Assembly (NCBI GenBank): GCA_021770925.1
Contig: JAETPY010000004.1
Span: 1-64,000, forward strand
DNA from: Erysipelotrichaceae bacterium
GTDB taxonomy: Bacteria; Bacillota_I; Bacilli_A; Erysipelotrichales; Coprobacillaceae
Length of the DNA stretch: 64,000 nt
Reading direction: 5' to 3'
Of the stretch, positions 34,554-44,457 are shown one piece after another (position 1 is the first letter of the stretch; the number at the start of each line of letters is the position of its first letter). The notes beneath the pieces are model-generated. The model searched no databases and was not told where the DNA came from. It worked only from the letters and a program-made list of their open reading frames with translations. Both the position numbers and the translations under genes were made by a program.

Positions 34554-35345
34554 TTATTCTTCTACTTCCTGTTTCTTTTTTTGACGATGTTTAAAATAAT
34601 TCACTAAAGCATAATAAACTGGAATTGTTAAAAATACTAACCATGTTGGTGACCAAATATTGTGGTAAAATCCTTCATATAAAAAATATAGGATTAATAA
34701 TATCGGATAAGGAAAATGATTTAAATCACGATATTTAATCGTTCCAATAGCTCCTTCGATAATTGGTATGATCAGCAGCATTATCCATAAAGGATGAAAA
34801 TTTCCAGTATAAAAAGCCATAGTTAAATAAACAACAATAATAATTAGTGCAAATGGAAACCTGGTATAGTTTTCATAATAATGATACCAGTTGTTCTCTT
34901 TATGCAACTTTTCCCATTCATCATGACTATATGTTTTTTCATTAACTTTGATTCCTGTCCCATCAATATGAACACTTTGATTTTTAGCTGCTTCTTCGAT
35001 ATGAATTCCATCCCAGCCAATATGGACTTCATCACCATTTTTATCACTAACATGAATTCCACGTTTTAAACTTATATGCACTTTATCCTTTTCTGGGATT
35101 TCTGTCTGTTCATTTTTACTTTTGCCACTTTCAAATTCTTTTTGATCTGTTTTTAATAATTCATCCAATGAAATCCCATAAAGTTCAGATAACAAAATAA
35201 GATTATCAGTATCTGGGGATGCCTCAGCTCGTTCCCATTTGCTTACAGCTTGACGACTAATTCCTAACTTATTTGCTAAAGCTTCTTGAGAAAGATTATT
35301 TTCTTTTCTTAATTTTACCAGACGATTTGCTATTTCTATATTCAA
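34554..35345 (-). CDS. XRE-family regulator with membrane C-terminus
   Basis: The 263-residue protein has an HTH at about 6-60 (NLSQEALANKLGISRQAVSK), a middle region with regular beta-type pieces (VHISLKRGIHVSDKNGDEVHI and similar, about 87-130) and four membrane segments (about 160-255). It is the membrane-tethered XRE class common in Firmicutes, possibly sensing envelope or drug stress. A stop-free upstream region of about 290 bases separates it from the DUF1846 gene. Confidence 0.82.
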   Translation of the reverse strand: MNIEIANRLVKLRKENNLSQEALANKLGISRQAVSKWERAEASPDTDNLILLSELYGISLDELLKTDQKEFESGKSKNEQTEIPEKDKVHISLKRGIHVSDKNGDEVHIGWDGIHIEEAAKNQSVHIDGTGIKVNEKTYSHDEWEKLHKENNWYHYYENYTRFPFALIIIVVYLTMAFYTGNFHPLWIMLLIIPIIEGAIGTIKYRDLNHFPYPILLILYFLYEGFYHNIWSPTWLVFLTIPVYYALVNYFKHRQKKKQEVEE

Positions 35346-35566
35346 TACTTATACCCCCTTAAACACTTTTATTATGACAAAAAGTATATAGTTGCTCCAG
35401 ATATTCTAGTTATCATTTATGCAACCACTGGTTGCAATTTAGATTATTATAATACAATTTATATATCTAAAACAATAAATTATTATATTTATTGAACTTT
35501 TTTTAATAAGCTTATATTATAAAGATAGATGATATATTTGTATGGTGTAATACACCTCCTTACTGA

Positions 35567-35602
35567 AAAAGGACTGTTTCTTATTTGAAACAGTCCTTTA
35601 TA
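35567..35602. terminator. Strong bidirectional hairpin terminator
   Basis: AAAGGACTGTTTC and GAAACAGTCCTTT arms (13 pairs) surround a 6-base loop, with A and T runs outside. It lies between the DUF1846 gene and the XRE gene and ends DUF1846 transcription. Confidence 0.88.
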
Positions 35603-35637
35603 TTAAATACATTCCTTTTAAATATGTATTATACCGC

Positions 35638-37098
35638 TTATTGTTTTTTAGCATCATAAGTTACTTCTATACCAAGGTTGCCAAAAACCTTAGCATCCAT
35701 CGGACCTATCGTTGAAGTAATATGAGCCTGAGTTCCTTTTAATTTGGGTAGTTGAGATAATGCCAGCTTAGCATTTTCATTATTTACCGCACTCAACGAT
35801 AAAGCAATCAATACCTCATCACTATGTAAACGAGGATTAACACTGCCCAAATATTCGGTTTTTAAATGCTGAATTGGTCCAAAAGCATTTGGTGAAATTA
35901 AATGCACATCATTAGGAATTTTTGCTAAATACTTAATTGCATTAATTAAGATTGCTGAACATGACCCCATAAAATCCGTCGTTCTTCCCGTAATAATCGT
36001 ACCATCATCTAATTCAATTGCACCTGCATAACAATTTGCCTGTTTTGCTTTTTCATTAGCTGCTGCCACACATTTACGATCTTCAACAACAACCTTAGCC
36101 TGATTCATAACTAATTCTTGTTTATTAAATTCATCTAAAGAACACTCTTCTTTAACATAACGATTTCTAGTATTATAATATCGACGAATTATTTCCTGAC
36201 GACTGGCCTCTTTGCAAATTTCATCATCACTAATACAGAATCCTGCCATATTTACTCCCATATCAGTTGGTGAATTATAAGGACTAATGCCATAAATTTC
36301 TTCAAACATATTTTTTAAAACTGGGAAAATCTCAATATCTCGATTATAATTTACCGTAACTTCATTATACGCATCCAAATGAAATGGATCAATCATATTT
36401 ACATCATTCAAATCTGCTGTTGCTGCTTCATAGGCTAAATTAACCGGATGATTTAAAGGAATGCTCCAAATTGGAAATGTTTCAAACTTAGCATAACCCG
36501 CTTTTATTCCTCTAATATGTTCATGATATAACTGTGAAAGACATGTAGCCATTTTTCCACTCCCTGGCCCTGGAGCAGTCACAACAACTAAAGGTTTTGT
36601 TGTTTCAATATAATCATTTTTACCAAAACCATCTCTACTAATAATTTTTTTTGTATTAGTTGGATATCCATCAATTAAATAATGTAAGTATACATTAATA
36701 TTTCTCTTTTCTAAACGGCTTTTAAAAACATCTGCTGCTTTTTGACCATCATATTGAGTAATAACTACACTTCCAACATCCAATCCTTTACTTCGATAAA
36801 CCTCAATTAATCGTAAAACATCATTATCATAAGTAATTCCTAAATCCCCTCGAACTTTATTACGCTCTATATCACTAGCAGAAATCGCTATAACAACCTC
36901 AGCCTGATCTTTTAACTGTAATAACATTTGCAATTTACTATCTGGTGCAAACCCAGGCAATACTCTAGAAGCATGATAATCATCAAATAATTTACCACCA
37001 AATTCTAGATATAATTTATCACCAAATTGAGCAATTCTTTCTTTTATATGAGTAGACTGCATTGCTAAATATTTATCATTATCAAATCCAATTTTCAT
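35638..37098 (-). CDS. DUF1846 family protein
   Basis: The 486-residue cytosolic protein starts MKIGFDNDKYLAMQSTHIKE, the conserved opening of DUF1846, with VVTAPGPGSGKMATCLSQLYH near residue 172, a P-loop-like glycine stretch. Members are long known in streptococci and clostridia and are structurally characterised, but their reaction is not settled; nucleotide or folate-linked roles have been proposed. It is monocistronic. Confidence 0.88.
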   Translation of the reverse strand: MKIGFDNDKYLAMQSTHIKERIAQFGDKLYLEFGGKLFDDYHASRVLPGFAPDSKLQMLLQLKDQAEVVIAISASDIERNKVRGDLGITYDNDVLRLIEVYRSKGLDVGSVVITQYDGQKAADVFKSRLEKRNINVYLHYLIDGYPTNTKKIISRDGFGKNDYIETTKPLVVVTAPGPGSGKMATCLSQLYHEHIRGIKAGYAKFETFPIWSIPLNHPVNLAYEAATADLNDVNMIDPFHLDAYNEVTVNYNRDIEIFPVLKNMFEEIYGISPYNSPTDMGVNMAGFCISDDEICKEASRQEIIRRYYNTRNRYVKEECSLDEFNKQELVMNQAKVVVEDRKCVAAANEKAKQANCYAGAIELDDGTIITGRTTDFMGSCSAILINAIKYLAKIPNDVHLISPNAFGPIQHLKTEYLGSVNPRLHSDEVLIALSLSAVNNENAKLALSQLPKLKGTQAHITSTIGPMDAKVFGNLGIEVTYDAKKQ

Positions 37099-37284
37099 AT
37101 GCTGCTTGCATGAAACCTATATTGTAAATTTAAGCTTCATACTTCTCCTTTCTTAAAATTCTTTTATAATAAAGTATACATTTTATATTTTATCTTTAAA
37201 TATAACTTTTATCTTTTGTATTCTACTTTATTTATGATATTATTGCACGAGTTTGCATTAAAATTTACTTAAAAATAAAAAATT

Positions 37285-37321
37285 ATTATAAAACAACATC
37301 TTTACAATGTTGTTTTATAAT
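37285..37321 (-). terminator. Terminator of treC
   Basis: A perfect 15-bp stem (37285-37299 with 37307-37321) includes the last codons of treC, and a T-rich run follows on the minus strand. Confidence 0.85.
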
Positions 37322-38933
37322 AGACAATACTTTGATAAGGTTTTAAGCATGAATTGCAAATATCATTATAGTTACTAATCAAAATTTGATAATCTTTTAA
37401 ATCTAAATCAAAAAATACTTCTTGATCATAAAAATTATTTAATACAATTAATTCTTGATTATCTAAAATGCGTTTATAAGCAAATATTTGGGGATGATCT
37501 TTTAACATGCAGACATATTTACCTTCACTAATAATCTTATGCTCTTTTCTTAATCTAATTAATTTTTGATAATATTTATAAATTGAATCCTCATCCTGTA
37601 AATCTTTTTTAACATTGATTTCATGATAATTCTCATTTGACTGCAACCATGGTTCTACATCAGAAAAGCCACCATTGACACTATCATCCCACTGCATTGG
37701 TGTTCTTGCATTATCACGAGATTTTTCTTGTAAAATCTTATGAATTTGTTTTTCATCAACACCTTCTCTTTTTAAAATATGATACGCATTGATACTTTCA
37801 ACATCTTTATATTGTTTTATATCTGTAAAATAATGATTTGTCATTCCTATTTCTTCACCCTGATAAATATACGGTGTTCCCTGCATCATGTGAATCGTTG
37901 TAGCTAACATTTTTGCAGATAATTTACGATATTTTTTATCATTACCAAATCGAGAGACACTTCGAGGCTGATCATGACAGTTCCAAAACAAAGCATTCCA
38001 CCCGTTACCTTCCTGCATTTTTACTTGCCAGGTATTTAATAATTCTTTCAATTCTTGAAAATCAAATGGCATAGAAGTCCATTTTTCTTTATTGAGATAA
38101 TCAACTTTTAAATGATGAAAACTAAACACCATATCAAGTTCCTGATTATCCGGATTTGTATAGCCAATACAATTTTCTACACTTGTGGCAGACATTTCAC
38201 CAACTGTAATACAATTATCTACTTTACCAAATGACTGTATATTTAATTCATGAAGATAATCATGAACTTTAGGCTGATCACAGTAGAACTGTTTGCCAAT
38301 ACCTTGAGGACAATCTTCAAACGTACGTTTATCAATGTTATTGATAACATCAAAACGAAAGCCTCGTATCCCTTTTTTTAACCAAAAATTAATAATTTTA
38401 ATTAATTCATTTCTAACATCTTCATTTTCCCAATTTAAATCAGCTTGTTTTTCATCATAAAGATGTAAATAATATTCATTATGTTCAGGAATATATTTCC
38501 AGGCTTTTCCACCAAATTTGCAATCCCAATTAGTAGGTAATTTTCCATTCTTCCCTTTTTTAAAGAAATAATAGTTTTTATATTTTTGATTACCTTTTAA
38601 CGCCTCTTTAAACCACTGATGCTCTGTAGAAGTATGATTAAATACCATATCAAACATCAAATAAATGCCTCGCATTTTTGCTTTGACAATTAATTCCTCT
38701 AAATCTTCCATTGTTCCAAAAATAGGATCTATACAATAATAATCTTTAATATCATAACCACTATCTCTTTGTGGTGAAGAAAAGATTGGACACATCCAAA
38801 TCATATCTATCCCTAATTCTTTTAAATAATCTAACTTCTCAATAATACCCTTAAGATCACCAATTCCATCATGATTTGTATCTTTAAATGATTTTGGATA
38901 AATTTGATAAATCACTTTATCTCCATAATGCAT
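37302..38933 (-). CDS. treC: Trehalose-6-phosphate hydrolase
   Basis: The GH13 enzyme has 543 residues. It starts VIYQIYPKSFKDTNHDGIGD; the nucleophile is in GFRFDVINN (about 195), the acid in TVGEMS (about 245), and the third acid in WNCHDQPRS (about 315). DLNWENEDVRNEL is typical of this subfamily. It splits trehalose 6-phosphate to glucose and glucose 6-phosphate. The PTS gene lies 13 bases upstream, which fixes the substrate. Oligo-1,6-glucosidase is the alternative, but the PTS and TreR context favour trehalose. Confidence 0.9.
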   Translation of the reverse strand: MHYGDKVIYQIYPKSFKDTNHDGIGDLKGIIEKLDYLKELGIDMIWMCPIFSSPQRDSGYDIKDYYCIDPIFGTMEDLEELIVKAKMRGIYLMFDMVFNHTSTEHQWFKEALKGNQKYKNYYFFKKGKNGKLPTNWDCKFGGKAWKYIPEHNEYYLHLYDEKQADLNWENEDVRNELIKIINFWLKKGIRGFRFDVINNIDKRTFEDCPQGIGKQFYCDQPKVHDYLHELNIQSFGKVDNCITVGEMSATSVENCIGYTNPDNQELDMVFSFHHLKVDYLNKEKWTSMPFDFQELKELLNTWQVKMQEGNGWNALFWNCHDQPRSVSRFGNDKKYRKLSAKMLATTIHMMQGTPYIYQGEEIGMTNHYFTDIKQYKDVESINAYHILKREGVDEKQIHKILQEKSRDNARTPMQWDDSVNGGFSDVEPWLQSNENYHEINVKKDLQDEDSIYKYYQKLIRLRKEHKIISEGKYVCMLKDHPQIFAYKRILDNQELIVLNNFYDQEVFFDLDLKDYQILISNYNDICNSCLKPYQSIVYYKTTL

Positions 38934-38946
38934 ATTCGTTATCTCC

Positions 38947-40554
38947 TTATTTATTAATTTTCACGATTTCTTCTTCTAAAGCATCAATATTTTGGTGTGC
39001 TTTACATACCTCAATCCTTTGACCACTAGTAAAAATGACTGGCGAAACTACAGATTTTTGATTAGCCTTAATAGTTTCCAAATCAACTTTACATATCACA
39101 TCTCCTACTTTTATTTCCTGTCCATCTTTCACATAACTTTCGAATCCTTCACCTTTTAACTCAACTGTATCCATCCCGATATGAAGTAAAACTTCAATCC
39201 CATCATGACGTCTTAAACCATAAGCATGTTTAGTTGGAAATGTCATAATTACTTTTCCATTAAACGGTGCTAGTACATTGCCATCACTTAATTCCACTGC
39301 AAAACCATCACCCATTAAACCTTCTGAAAAAACTTTATCTTCGACCTCACTTAATACCATCATTTTTCCTTGAAAAGGTGAAACAAAAACTGATTCTTTA
39401 TTTCCATTAATTTCAAGATTGGTTAGTTTTTTCTTTCCAACAAGATAGGTTAAAGAAAATGAGATAATTACAGCCACAGCTATAGCTGCCAAAAAAATCA
39501 ACCAGTATTGAGATTTGATTGAAATTATTCCTGGTAACCCACCTACTCCAATACTAAATGCCTGGACTCCAAAACTTACTGAGATTACTGAAGCAGCCGC
39601 GGAACCAATCATCCCGCAAATGAGTGGAAAAATATATTTTAAATTTACTCCAAATAAGGCTGGTTCAGTAACCCCTAAATAACAAGAAATACATGCTGGA
39701 ACATTTATCTGTTGAGCTTTTTCATTCTTTTTTTGGAGAACAGACATCGCTAAAACACTTGAGCCCTGAGCAATATTGGATAAAGCAATCATGGGCCAAA
39801 GAATCGTTCCCCCAAACATACTAGTAAGTGTTGTATCAATTGCATTAGTCATATGATGAAGACCAGTCATAACGATAGGTGCATAAACTAAGCCAAACAG
39901 TGCTGCAAATAAAACACCAAACGATGAAGTTAAACCACTATAAACCATGTTTGCAATTCCATTACCAATTGCCCAGCCAATTGGACCAACAATTGTATGG
40001 GCAATGATTACTGCTGGTACTAACGAACAAAATGGCACTATGATCATGCTGACAATAGCAGGTGTAATCTTTCTAAAAAACTTTTCTAAATATACTAATA
40101 CAAATCCTGCCATTATAGCGGCAATAACCTGTCCCTGATATCCAATCATTTGAATTTGAGCAAACCCAAAATCCCAGACTGGAATATCCTTAGCTGCTGT
40201 AGAAGCAACTGAAAAACCATTTAACAATTGCGGTGATACTAACGTCAATCCTAATATGATTCCTAGAATTTGAGTTGTTCCCATCTTCTTTGTAATCGAC
40301 CAAACGATCCCAACTGGTAATAAATGAAATACTGCCTCACCTATCAACCATAAAAAATTGTATGTTCCTTCCCAAAACTGAGAAATATCCGCTAAACTCT
40401 GACTACCGTTATTAAAAAAATTAATTTCTCCAATAATATTTCTTAATCCCAAAATTAAACCTCCACAAATAAGTGCTGGGATCAATGGAGCGAAGATTTC
40501 TCCTAAATTTCCCATAATCCTTTGTGGTTTCTTTACTAACACGCTCAATTCCAC
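38947..40554 (-). CDS. treP: Trehalose PTS permease, IIC and IIA part of frameshifted treP
   Basis: The 535-codon frame opens at a GTG inside the IIB reading frame. About ten membrane segments form EIIC (about 15-370; IFAPLIPALICGGLILGL and TGLHHMTNAID are the family blocks). A EIIA-glucose-type domain follows (about 390-520), with its phosphorylated His in EVLLHIGMDTVEL. In intact TreP proteins the IIB domain is fused in front, but here a +1 shift near 40480-40515 separates the parts. Without IIB phosphotransfer fused in place, transport may fail unless the separate IIB is made and works in trans. Confidence 0.85.
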   Translation of the reverse strand: MELSVLVKKPQRIMGNLGEIFAPLIPALICGGLILGLRNIIGEINFFNNGSQSLADISQFWEGTYNFLWLIGEAVFHLLPVGIVWSITKKMGTTQILGIILGLTLVSPQLLNGFSVASTAAKDIPVWDFGFAQIQMIGYQGQVIAAIMAGFVLVYLEKFFRKITPAIVSMIIVPFCSLVPAVIIAHTIVGPIGWAIGNGIANMVYSGLTSSFGVLFAALFGLVYAPIVMTGLHHMTNAIDTTLTSMFGGTILWPMIALSNIAQGSSVLAMSVLQKKNEKAQQINVPACISCYLGVTEPALFGVNLKYIFPLICGMIGSAAASVISVSFGVQAFSIGVGGLPGIISIKSQYWLIFLAAIAVAVIISFSLTYLVGKKKLTNLEINGNKESVFVSPFQGKMMVLSEVEDKVFSEGLMGDGFAVELSDGNVLAPFNGKVIMTFPTKHAYGLRRHDGIEVLLHIGMDTVELKGEGFESYVKDGQEIKVGDVICKVDLETIKANQKSVVSPVIFTSGQRIEVCKAHQNIDALEEEIVKINK

Positions 40555-40795
40555 TTATTTCAACAAAATCCTGATAAAACATTTGAACTTCATTACCAAT
40601 AATAACTTGAAATTGTCCAGATTGGGTGAATGTTCCTTTTGCCACACTAAGTGATTCAATCTTATCAATATCTGCTTTATCATAATCAACTAATACAAAA
40701 CGCATTCTTGTCACACAGTGACTAACAGCCTTAATATTTTCCTTTCCACCAACATATTCTAATAATTTCTTAGCATCACTACTAAATTTTCCCAT
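40421..40795 (-). CDS. treP: Trehalose PTS IIB domain, split from IIC by a frameshift
   Basis: From an ATG behind AAGGAG, residues 1-90 are a typical EIIB with its phosphorylated Cys (KAVSHCVTRMRFVL, Cys about 27). After EISGIERVSKETTKD the frame runs on for about 40 non-homologous residues, while the +1 frame carries QRIMGNLGEIFAPLIP, the proper continuation. The two frames overlap by 134 bases. The IIB domain itself looks intact. Confidence 0.8.
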   Translation of the reverse strand: MGKFSSDAKKLLEYVGGKENIKAVSHCVTRMRFVLVDYDKADIDKIESLSVAKGTFTQSGQFQVIIGNEVQMFYQDFVEISGIERVSKETTKDYGKFRRNLRSIDPSTYLWRFNFGIKKYYWRN

Positions 40796-40816
40796 CTAAT
40801 TTACTCCTTTTTACCT

Positions 40817-40871
40817 TGTACGTACATCTTTTACAAAAGTGATTATAACCTGTACGTATATGTTTTGTCAA
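40817..40871 (-). promoter_or_regulatory. treP promoter with two TreR-like operators
   Basis: On the minus strand a consensus TTGACA (40866-40871) and TATAAT (40842-40847) are 18 bases apart. TATACGTACA lies inside the spacer (40851-40860) and the palindrome TGTACGTACA lies downstream (40817-40826), 34 bases away on the same face. These resemble the short palindromic operators of GntR-type TreR, so repression without trehalose 6-phosphate is inferred. Confidence 0.8.
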
Positions 40872-40880
40872 TATATTAAT

Positions 40881-40903
40881 AAAAAAAGCTGAATTAATCA
40901 GCT
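40881..40903 (-). terminator. Terminator of the MutS-like gene
   Basis: AGCTGA and TCAGCT arms with a 4-base loop overlap the stop codon, and seven T follow on the minus strand, immediately before the treP promoter. Confidence 0.85.
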
Positions 40904-42674
40904 ATTTCGTTATTCCAACCATATGTAATAAATATTTAGCATTAGTCGTTTTACAACGACCCTTTTTTATTAAATAATCAAACATGATCTTATTATCTTG
41001 ATAGTATTCTTTAAAATGGTAGTTAATACATGGGACTTGATTTTCTAACTCACATAATTCAAAATCATGAGTCGTAATAAAAGTAAAAATATTATTCGAA
41101 GCTAATTGTTTAACTGTTTCTATCGCTCCATAGATTCGATCATTTGAATTAGTTCCCTTAAAAATCTCATCTATTAAAGCTATCATTCTTTCGCCTTTGT
41201 TATTAGCTTCAACAATTTCTTTGATTCGTAATAATTCTGCATAAAATGTTGAAATACCGCTTAAATCATCTTCCAAACGCATTGAAGTGTAGATTTTCAT
41301 CAATGAACATTTAAAAGATCTTGCCATCACCGGCCCTCCAGCATATGCTAATACTAAATTTACCCCTATCGTCCTTAAAAAAGTTGTTTTCCCAGACATA
41401 TTAGAACCAGTAATAACACAAACATGTTTATCCATTGTAAATGAATTAGCTACTGCTCGTTTATCATCAATTAATGGGTGATAAGCTTCATCAAACTCCA
41501 GATGCATATTATCATTAAATTTAGCAAATGTAGTTAAATGCTTAGTTTTTAATAATACCTGCAAACTAATCAAACTTTCCAATTCTCCTATTGTATCAAT
41601 CCAATCGTTTACTTGATTACTATATTTACTAACCCACAATTCATAACGTTCCCGACAATTTACATCCCAAAGCAATATTCCATTTAATAATAAAGCTGCT
41701 AATAAGTTATTACGCTGTTTAATTGAAGAACTGATTGCCTTTAATTCATTAAATGCCTGACTAGAATTATGGAGTTTATTTTTTAATTTGTTTAAATGCA
41801 AAGATGAAAAATTAGTATTTTCAACTAATTCGCAAAGATTTTGATAACTGGTTAAACACTTAGACAATTCACTAATCTGCTTAAATAAAATATTATTTTT
41901 ATTAAAGTTTATAATCATGATAATCCATTGTCCAAAAATTAAAACAGGGAAAATTATTACTGCAAATTTAAAAACGATCTCAAATAAAAACATTATTAAA
42001 GCTATAATTGTTAAAACAGGAATAATATATCTAGCTGCTTTCCAGCTTTTAACTTTTTGATTATTTTTAATATTAACAATAAATTCTTCAATTACTTTTT
42101 CGACCGTTTTAGGTTTCAACAATATCTTGCCATAAGTTTCAAAATCAATTACAAATTTATCCTTATTTCCTAATTCTTTTACTGCTTCCTGTTCTTGAAC
42201 AATTAAATCACCATCAAACTTTGTTCTTGTTAATTTATCTAATAACCTTTTCTTTCCCCTTAAAGTAACCGCAATATTCAAATACTGGAATAAAGAATTC
42301 TTGCCAACAATATCAAGATCTTTCATGACTCCAGTCACACTTTCTAAATAGTCGACTCCCGTTTCCGTAAAATCTTTCCATTTATCACCATAACGTGCTA
42401 TATAATTTTCAACTACTACTAATCTTGCTTTTAAATAAATTAAACGATCCATCAGTTTAGTATGCCAAAAAACTAAAATAACAAAAAATATTAACATTAT
42501 AAAAGCAAATATATAAAGATACTCGCGATTAAAAAAATAGCCACTTAATAAAAATAGTATCATTCCAACCCCATCAATAAAACGAAAAATAGACATTTTT
42601 AACGATCTGCCTTCTAATTCATTAATATCTTTAATTATTTTATTTTGTAACATTAAATAATCATTATAGTTCAT
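40902..42674 (-). CDS. Membrane-associated MutS-like ATPase
   Basis: The 590-residue protein has two membrane segments near the N-terminus (about 28-70) and another pair near 205-255. A helical lever region follows, then a MutS-type ATPase domain (about 390-590): Walker A TGSNMSGKTTFLRTIG, then the EDDLSGISTFYAELLRI block and Walker B MIALIDEIFKGTN. It has no mismatch-recognition or connector domain, so it is not a repair MutS. Members are common in Firmicutes; their role is unknown. The gene lies between treR and treP, the same direction as both, 19 bases after treR. Confidence 0.85.
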   Translation of the reverse strand: MNYNDYLMLQNKIIKDINELEGRSLKMSIFRFIDGVGMILFLLSGYFFNREYLYIFAFIMLIFFVILVFWHTKLMDRLIYLKARLVVVENYIARYGDKWKDFTETGVDYLESVTGVMKDLDIVGKNSLFQYLNIAVTLRGKKRLLDKLTRTKFDGDLIVQEQEAVKELGNKDKFVIDFETYGKILLKPKTVEKVIEEFIVNIKNNQKVKSWKAARYIIPVLTIIALIMFLFEIVFKFAVIIFPVLIFGQWIIMIINFNKNNILFKQISELSKCLTSYQNLCELVENTNFSSLHLNKLKNKLHNSSQAFNELKAISSSIKQRNNLLAALLLNGILLWDVNCRERYELWVSKYSNQVNDWIDTIGELESLISLQVLLKTKHLTTFAKFNDNMHLEFDEAYHPLIDDKRAVANSFTMDKHVCVITGSNMSGKTTFLRTIGVNLVLAYAGGPVMARSFKCSLMKIYTSMRLEDDLSGISTFYAELLRIKEIVEANNKGERMIALIDEIFKGTNSNDRIYGAIETVKQLASNNIFTFITTHDFELCELENQVPCINYHFKEYYQDNKIMFDYLIKKGRCKTTNAKYLLHMVGITK

Positions 42675-42693
42675 AATTTCCTCACTTTAAAAA

Positions 42694-43407
42694 TTATAAT
42701 TGAGTCCTTCTTGCAAAATCAACAAACCGAAATTTATCAGGACGGTGTTTTGAAATAGTGTATTGAAATAAAGTAGCATCTTCTAAATATGTATACGATT
42801 TAACACAAACCAGCAAATCAAAGTCATGCATATCTAAAAGCTTCTTTTCTTCTTCACTAGCTTTAATAACTGTAAATTCTTTTCTTGCAAAACTAATTTT
42901 TAATTTTAGATCATTTTCAATATAACTATATAACGAGTCTTGAACGATCTCTTTAGTAAGATTAGAGACAATATTAGAATTTAAATAATCCGTATCTAAA
43001 ATTACACGTTCACCATTAACCAAACGAACTCGTCTAACCTTATAATAATCACCATCTTCCATATACAGCTCTCGTTTCATCAATTCATCAACTGGATTAA
43101 GCGATAATTCAATTACCTCAGTAGTTACCTTTCCATTAATTGTCTTAGCTAATTCTTTAAAACTTGTTACTCCCGAAACTGGAAAAGCTATTTTATCTAC
43201 ATCTAATACCAGTGATCCCTTACCTTTATTTTTTTGAATATAACCATTTTTAAGCAAAATATCTAATGCTTTTCTAACTGTATCACGTGAAGAACCATAC
43301 ATTTTCATTAATTCATTTTCACTTGGTAAATATGTATGTTCTCTAATTTCATGATTTTTAATTTTATTGATTAAATCCTGTGATATTTTTTGATATTTAC
43401 TTAACAT
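42694..43407 (-). CDS. treR: Trehalose operon repressor (GntR family)
   Basis: The protein has 237 residues from the Met at 43407. The winged HTH (about 5-70) includes YLPSENELMKMYGSSRDTVR and KNKGKGS. The UTRA ligand domain (about 85-235) ends in SKHRPDKFRFVDFARR, a TreR hallmark. Trehalose 6-phosphate is the expected inducer. The strongest AGGAGG lies 26 bases before this ATG, with a small CGAG/CTCG hairpin between them, so the start may be less simple than shown; a TTG at 43458 has no site. Confidence 0.88.
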   Translation of the reverse strand: MLSKYQKISQDLINKIKNHEIREHTYLPSENELMKMYGSSRDTVRKALDILLKNGYIQKNKGKGSLVLDVDKIAFPVSGVTSFKELAKTINGKVTTEVIELSLNPVDELMKRELYMEDGDYYKVRRVRLVNGERVILDTDYLNSNIVSNLTKEIVQDSLYSYIENDLKLKISFARKEFTVIKASEEEKKLLDMHDFDLLVCVKSYTYLEDATLFQYTISKHRPDKFRFVDFARRTQL

Positions 43408-43552
43408 CCAAAGCAGCCGAGTAAACTCGACATCCTCCTTTCTAAAATTATTTAACAAAATCTATTGTTATTACTAATTTTACTGTTAATAATCACTTAA
43501 ACATTATAACAAATATTCCGTTTTCTTCCACCTATTAACTATAAAAACATAA

Positions 43553-43577
43553 AAAACTAAGCTAAGCTTAGTTTTTG
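43553..43577 (-). terminator. Terminator of the bactofilin gene
   Basis: AAAAACTAAGC and GCTTAGTTTTT (minus strand) form 11 pairs with a 3-base loop and a T run, overlapping the gene's last codons. Confidence 0.85.
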
Positions 43578-44239
43578 TTCTTATCATTCTTTCTATTTGA
43601 AACAGTTTGAATACTGCCAATAATTGTAGATCCTTCTTCAACCATGATTTTAGCAGAAGTTGTATTACCGTCTAAAACAGATGTACCTTTTAACGATACT
43701 CTATTTTCAGCAACGATATTACCTTTGATTTCACCTTCTAATACAACATCACTACTATTAACATCTCCCTGTAAATTAGTTTTACCCAGGATATTGGCAA
43801 TTCCCTTACAAATTACATTTCCAACAATTGCAGCATCGATCGTAGTTAAAGAATCAGCTTTAATATTTCCTTTTACTTTGCCTTTAATAGTTACAGATTT
43901 ATCACAGATAATATTTCCTTCAATTATACCCTCAACCTGCAAATCAGCTTTACAAGTAATGTCTCCAGAAATCTTTGTCCCATAAGAAATAACAGATGCA
44001 GCATATTCTGGTTGTACTTTTTGAGGTTTTGAATAAACAGGTTCTTCTTTAGGAACATTAACAGTTTTATTTTCTACTTTCTTTTCAAATTTAGGTTCTA
44101 CCTTTTTTGGTTCTGCTTTTCTTTGTTCTATTTTCTTTTCAGCTGACGATTTTTCTTTTCTTTCTATTACTTCTTCCTCTTCCTCTACAAAAACTGCTTT
44201 ATTAATTATATCCATTATATTTCTTTTCTTGTTACTCAT
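43568..44239 (-). CDS. Bactofilin-type polymer-forming protein
   Basis: The 223-residue protein has a Lys/Glu/Pro-rich, probably disordered N-terminus (about 1-85) and a right-handed beta-helix core of repeated short strands (about 90-205: ISGDITCKADLQVEGIIEGN, then further G-N-I-x-x and K-G-x-V pieces). Bactofilins form stable filaments at the membrane and affect shape, often beside wall hydrolases or transpeptidases. The next gene upstream is an L,D-transpeptidase, supporting a wall role. The ATG at 44239 is best spaced from AAAGGAG. Confidence 0.88.
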   Translation of the reverse strand: MSNKKRNIMDIINKAVFVEEEEEVIERKEKSSAEKKIEQRKAEPKKVEPKFEKKVENKTVNVPKEEPVYSKPQKVQPEYAASVISYGTKISGDITCKADLQVEGIIEGNIICDKSVTIKGKVKGNIKADSLTTIDAAIVGNVICKGIANILGKTNLQGDVNSSDVVLEGEIKGNIVAENRVSLKGTSVLDGNTTSAKIMVEEGSTIIGSIQTVSNRKNDKNKN

Positions 44240-44457
44240 CTCACAATTCTCCTTTATCATAAACTTACTCATATAACAACTAACCAACCATATTTCTTAA
44301 AAACAGACACCAGCAATATATACGAATACTAACAAAATACCCTTATGATGTCAATGTCACTACATAATTATACCATACAATTCAGGACTATTCACTAAAA
44401 GATTGACAAAATATTTTAATATAAGCACAAATAGGACACCTAAATCATAATTAAACA

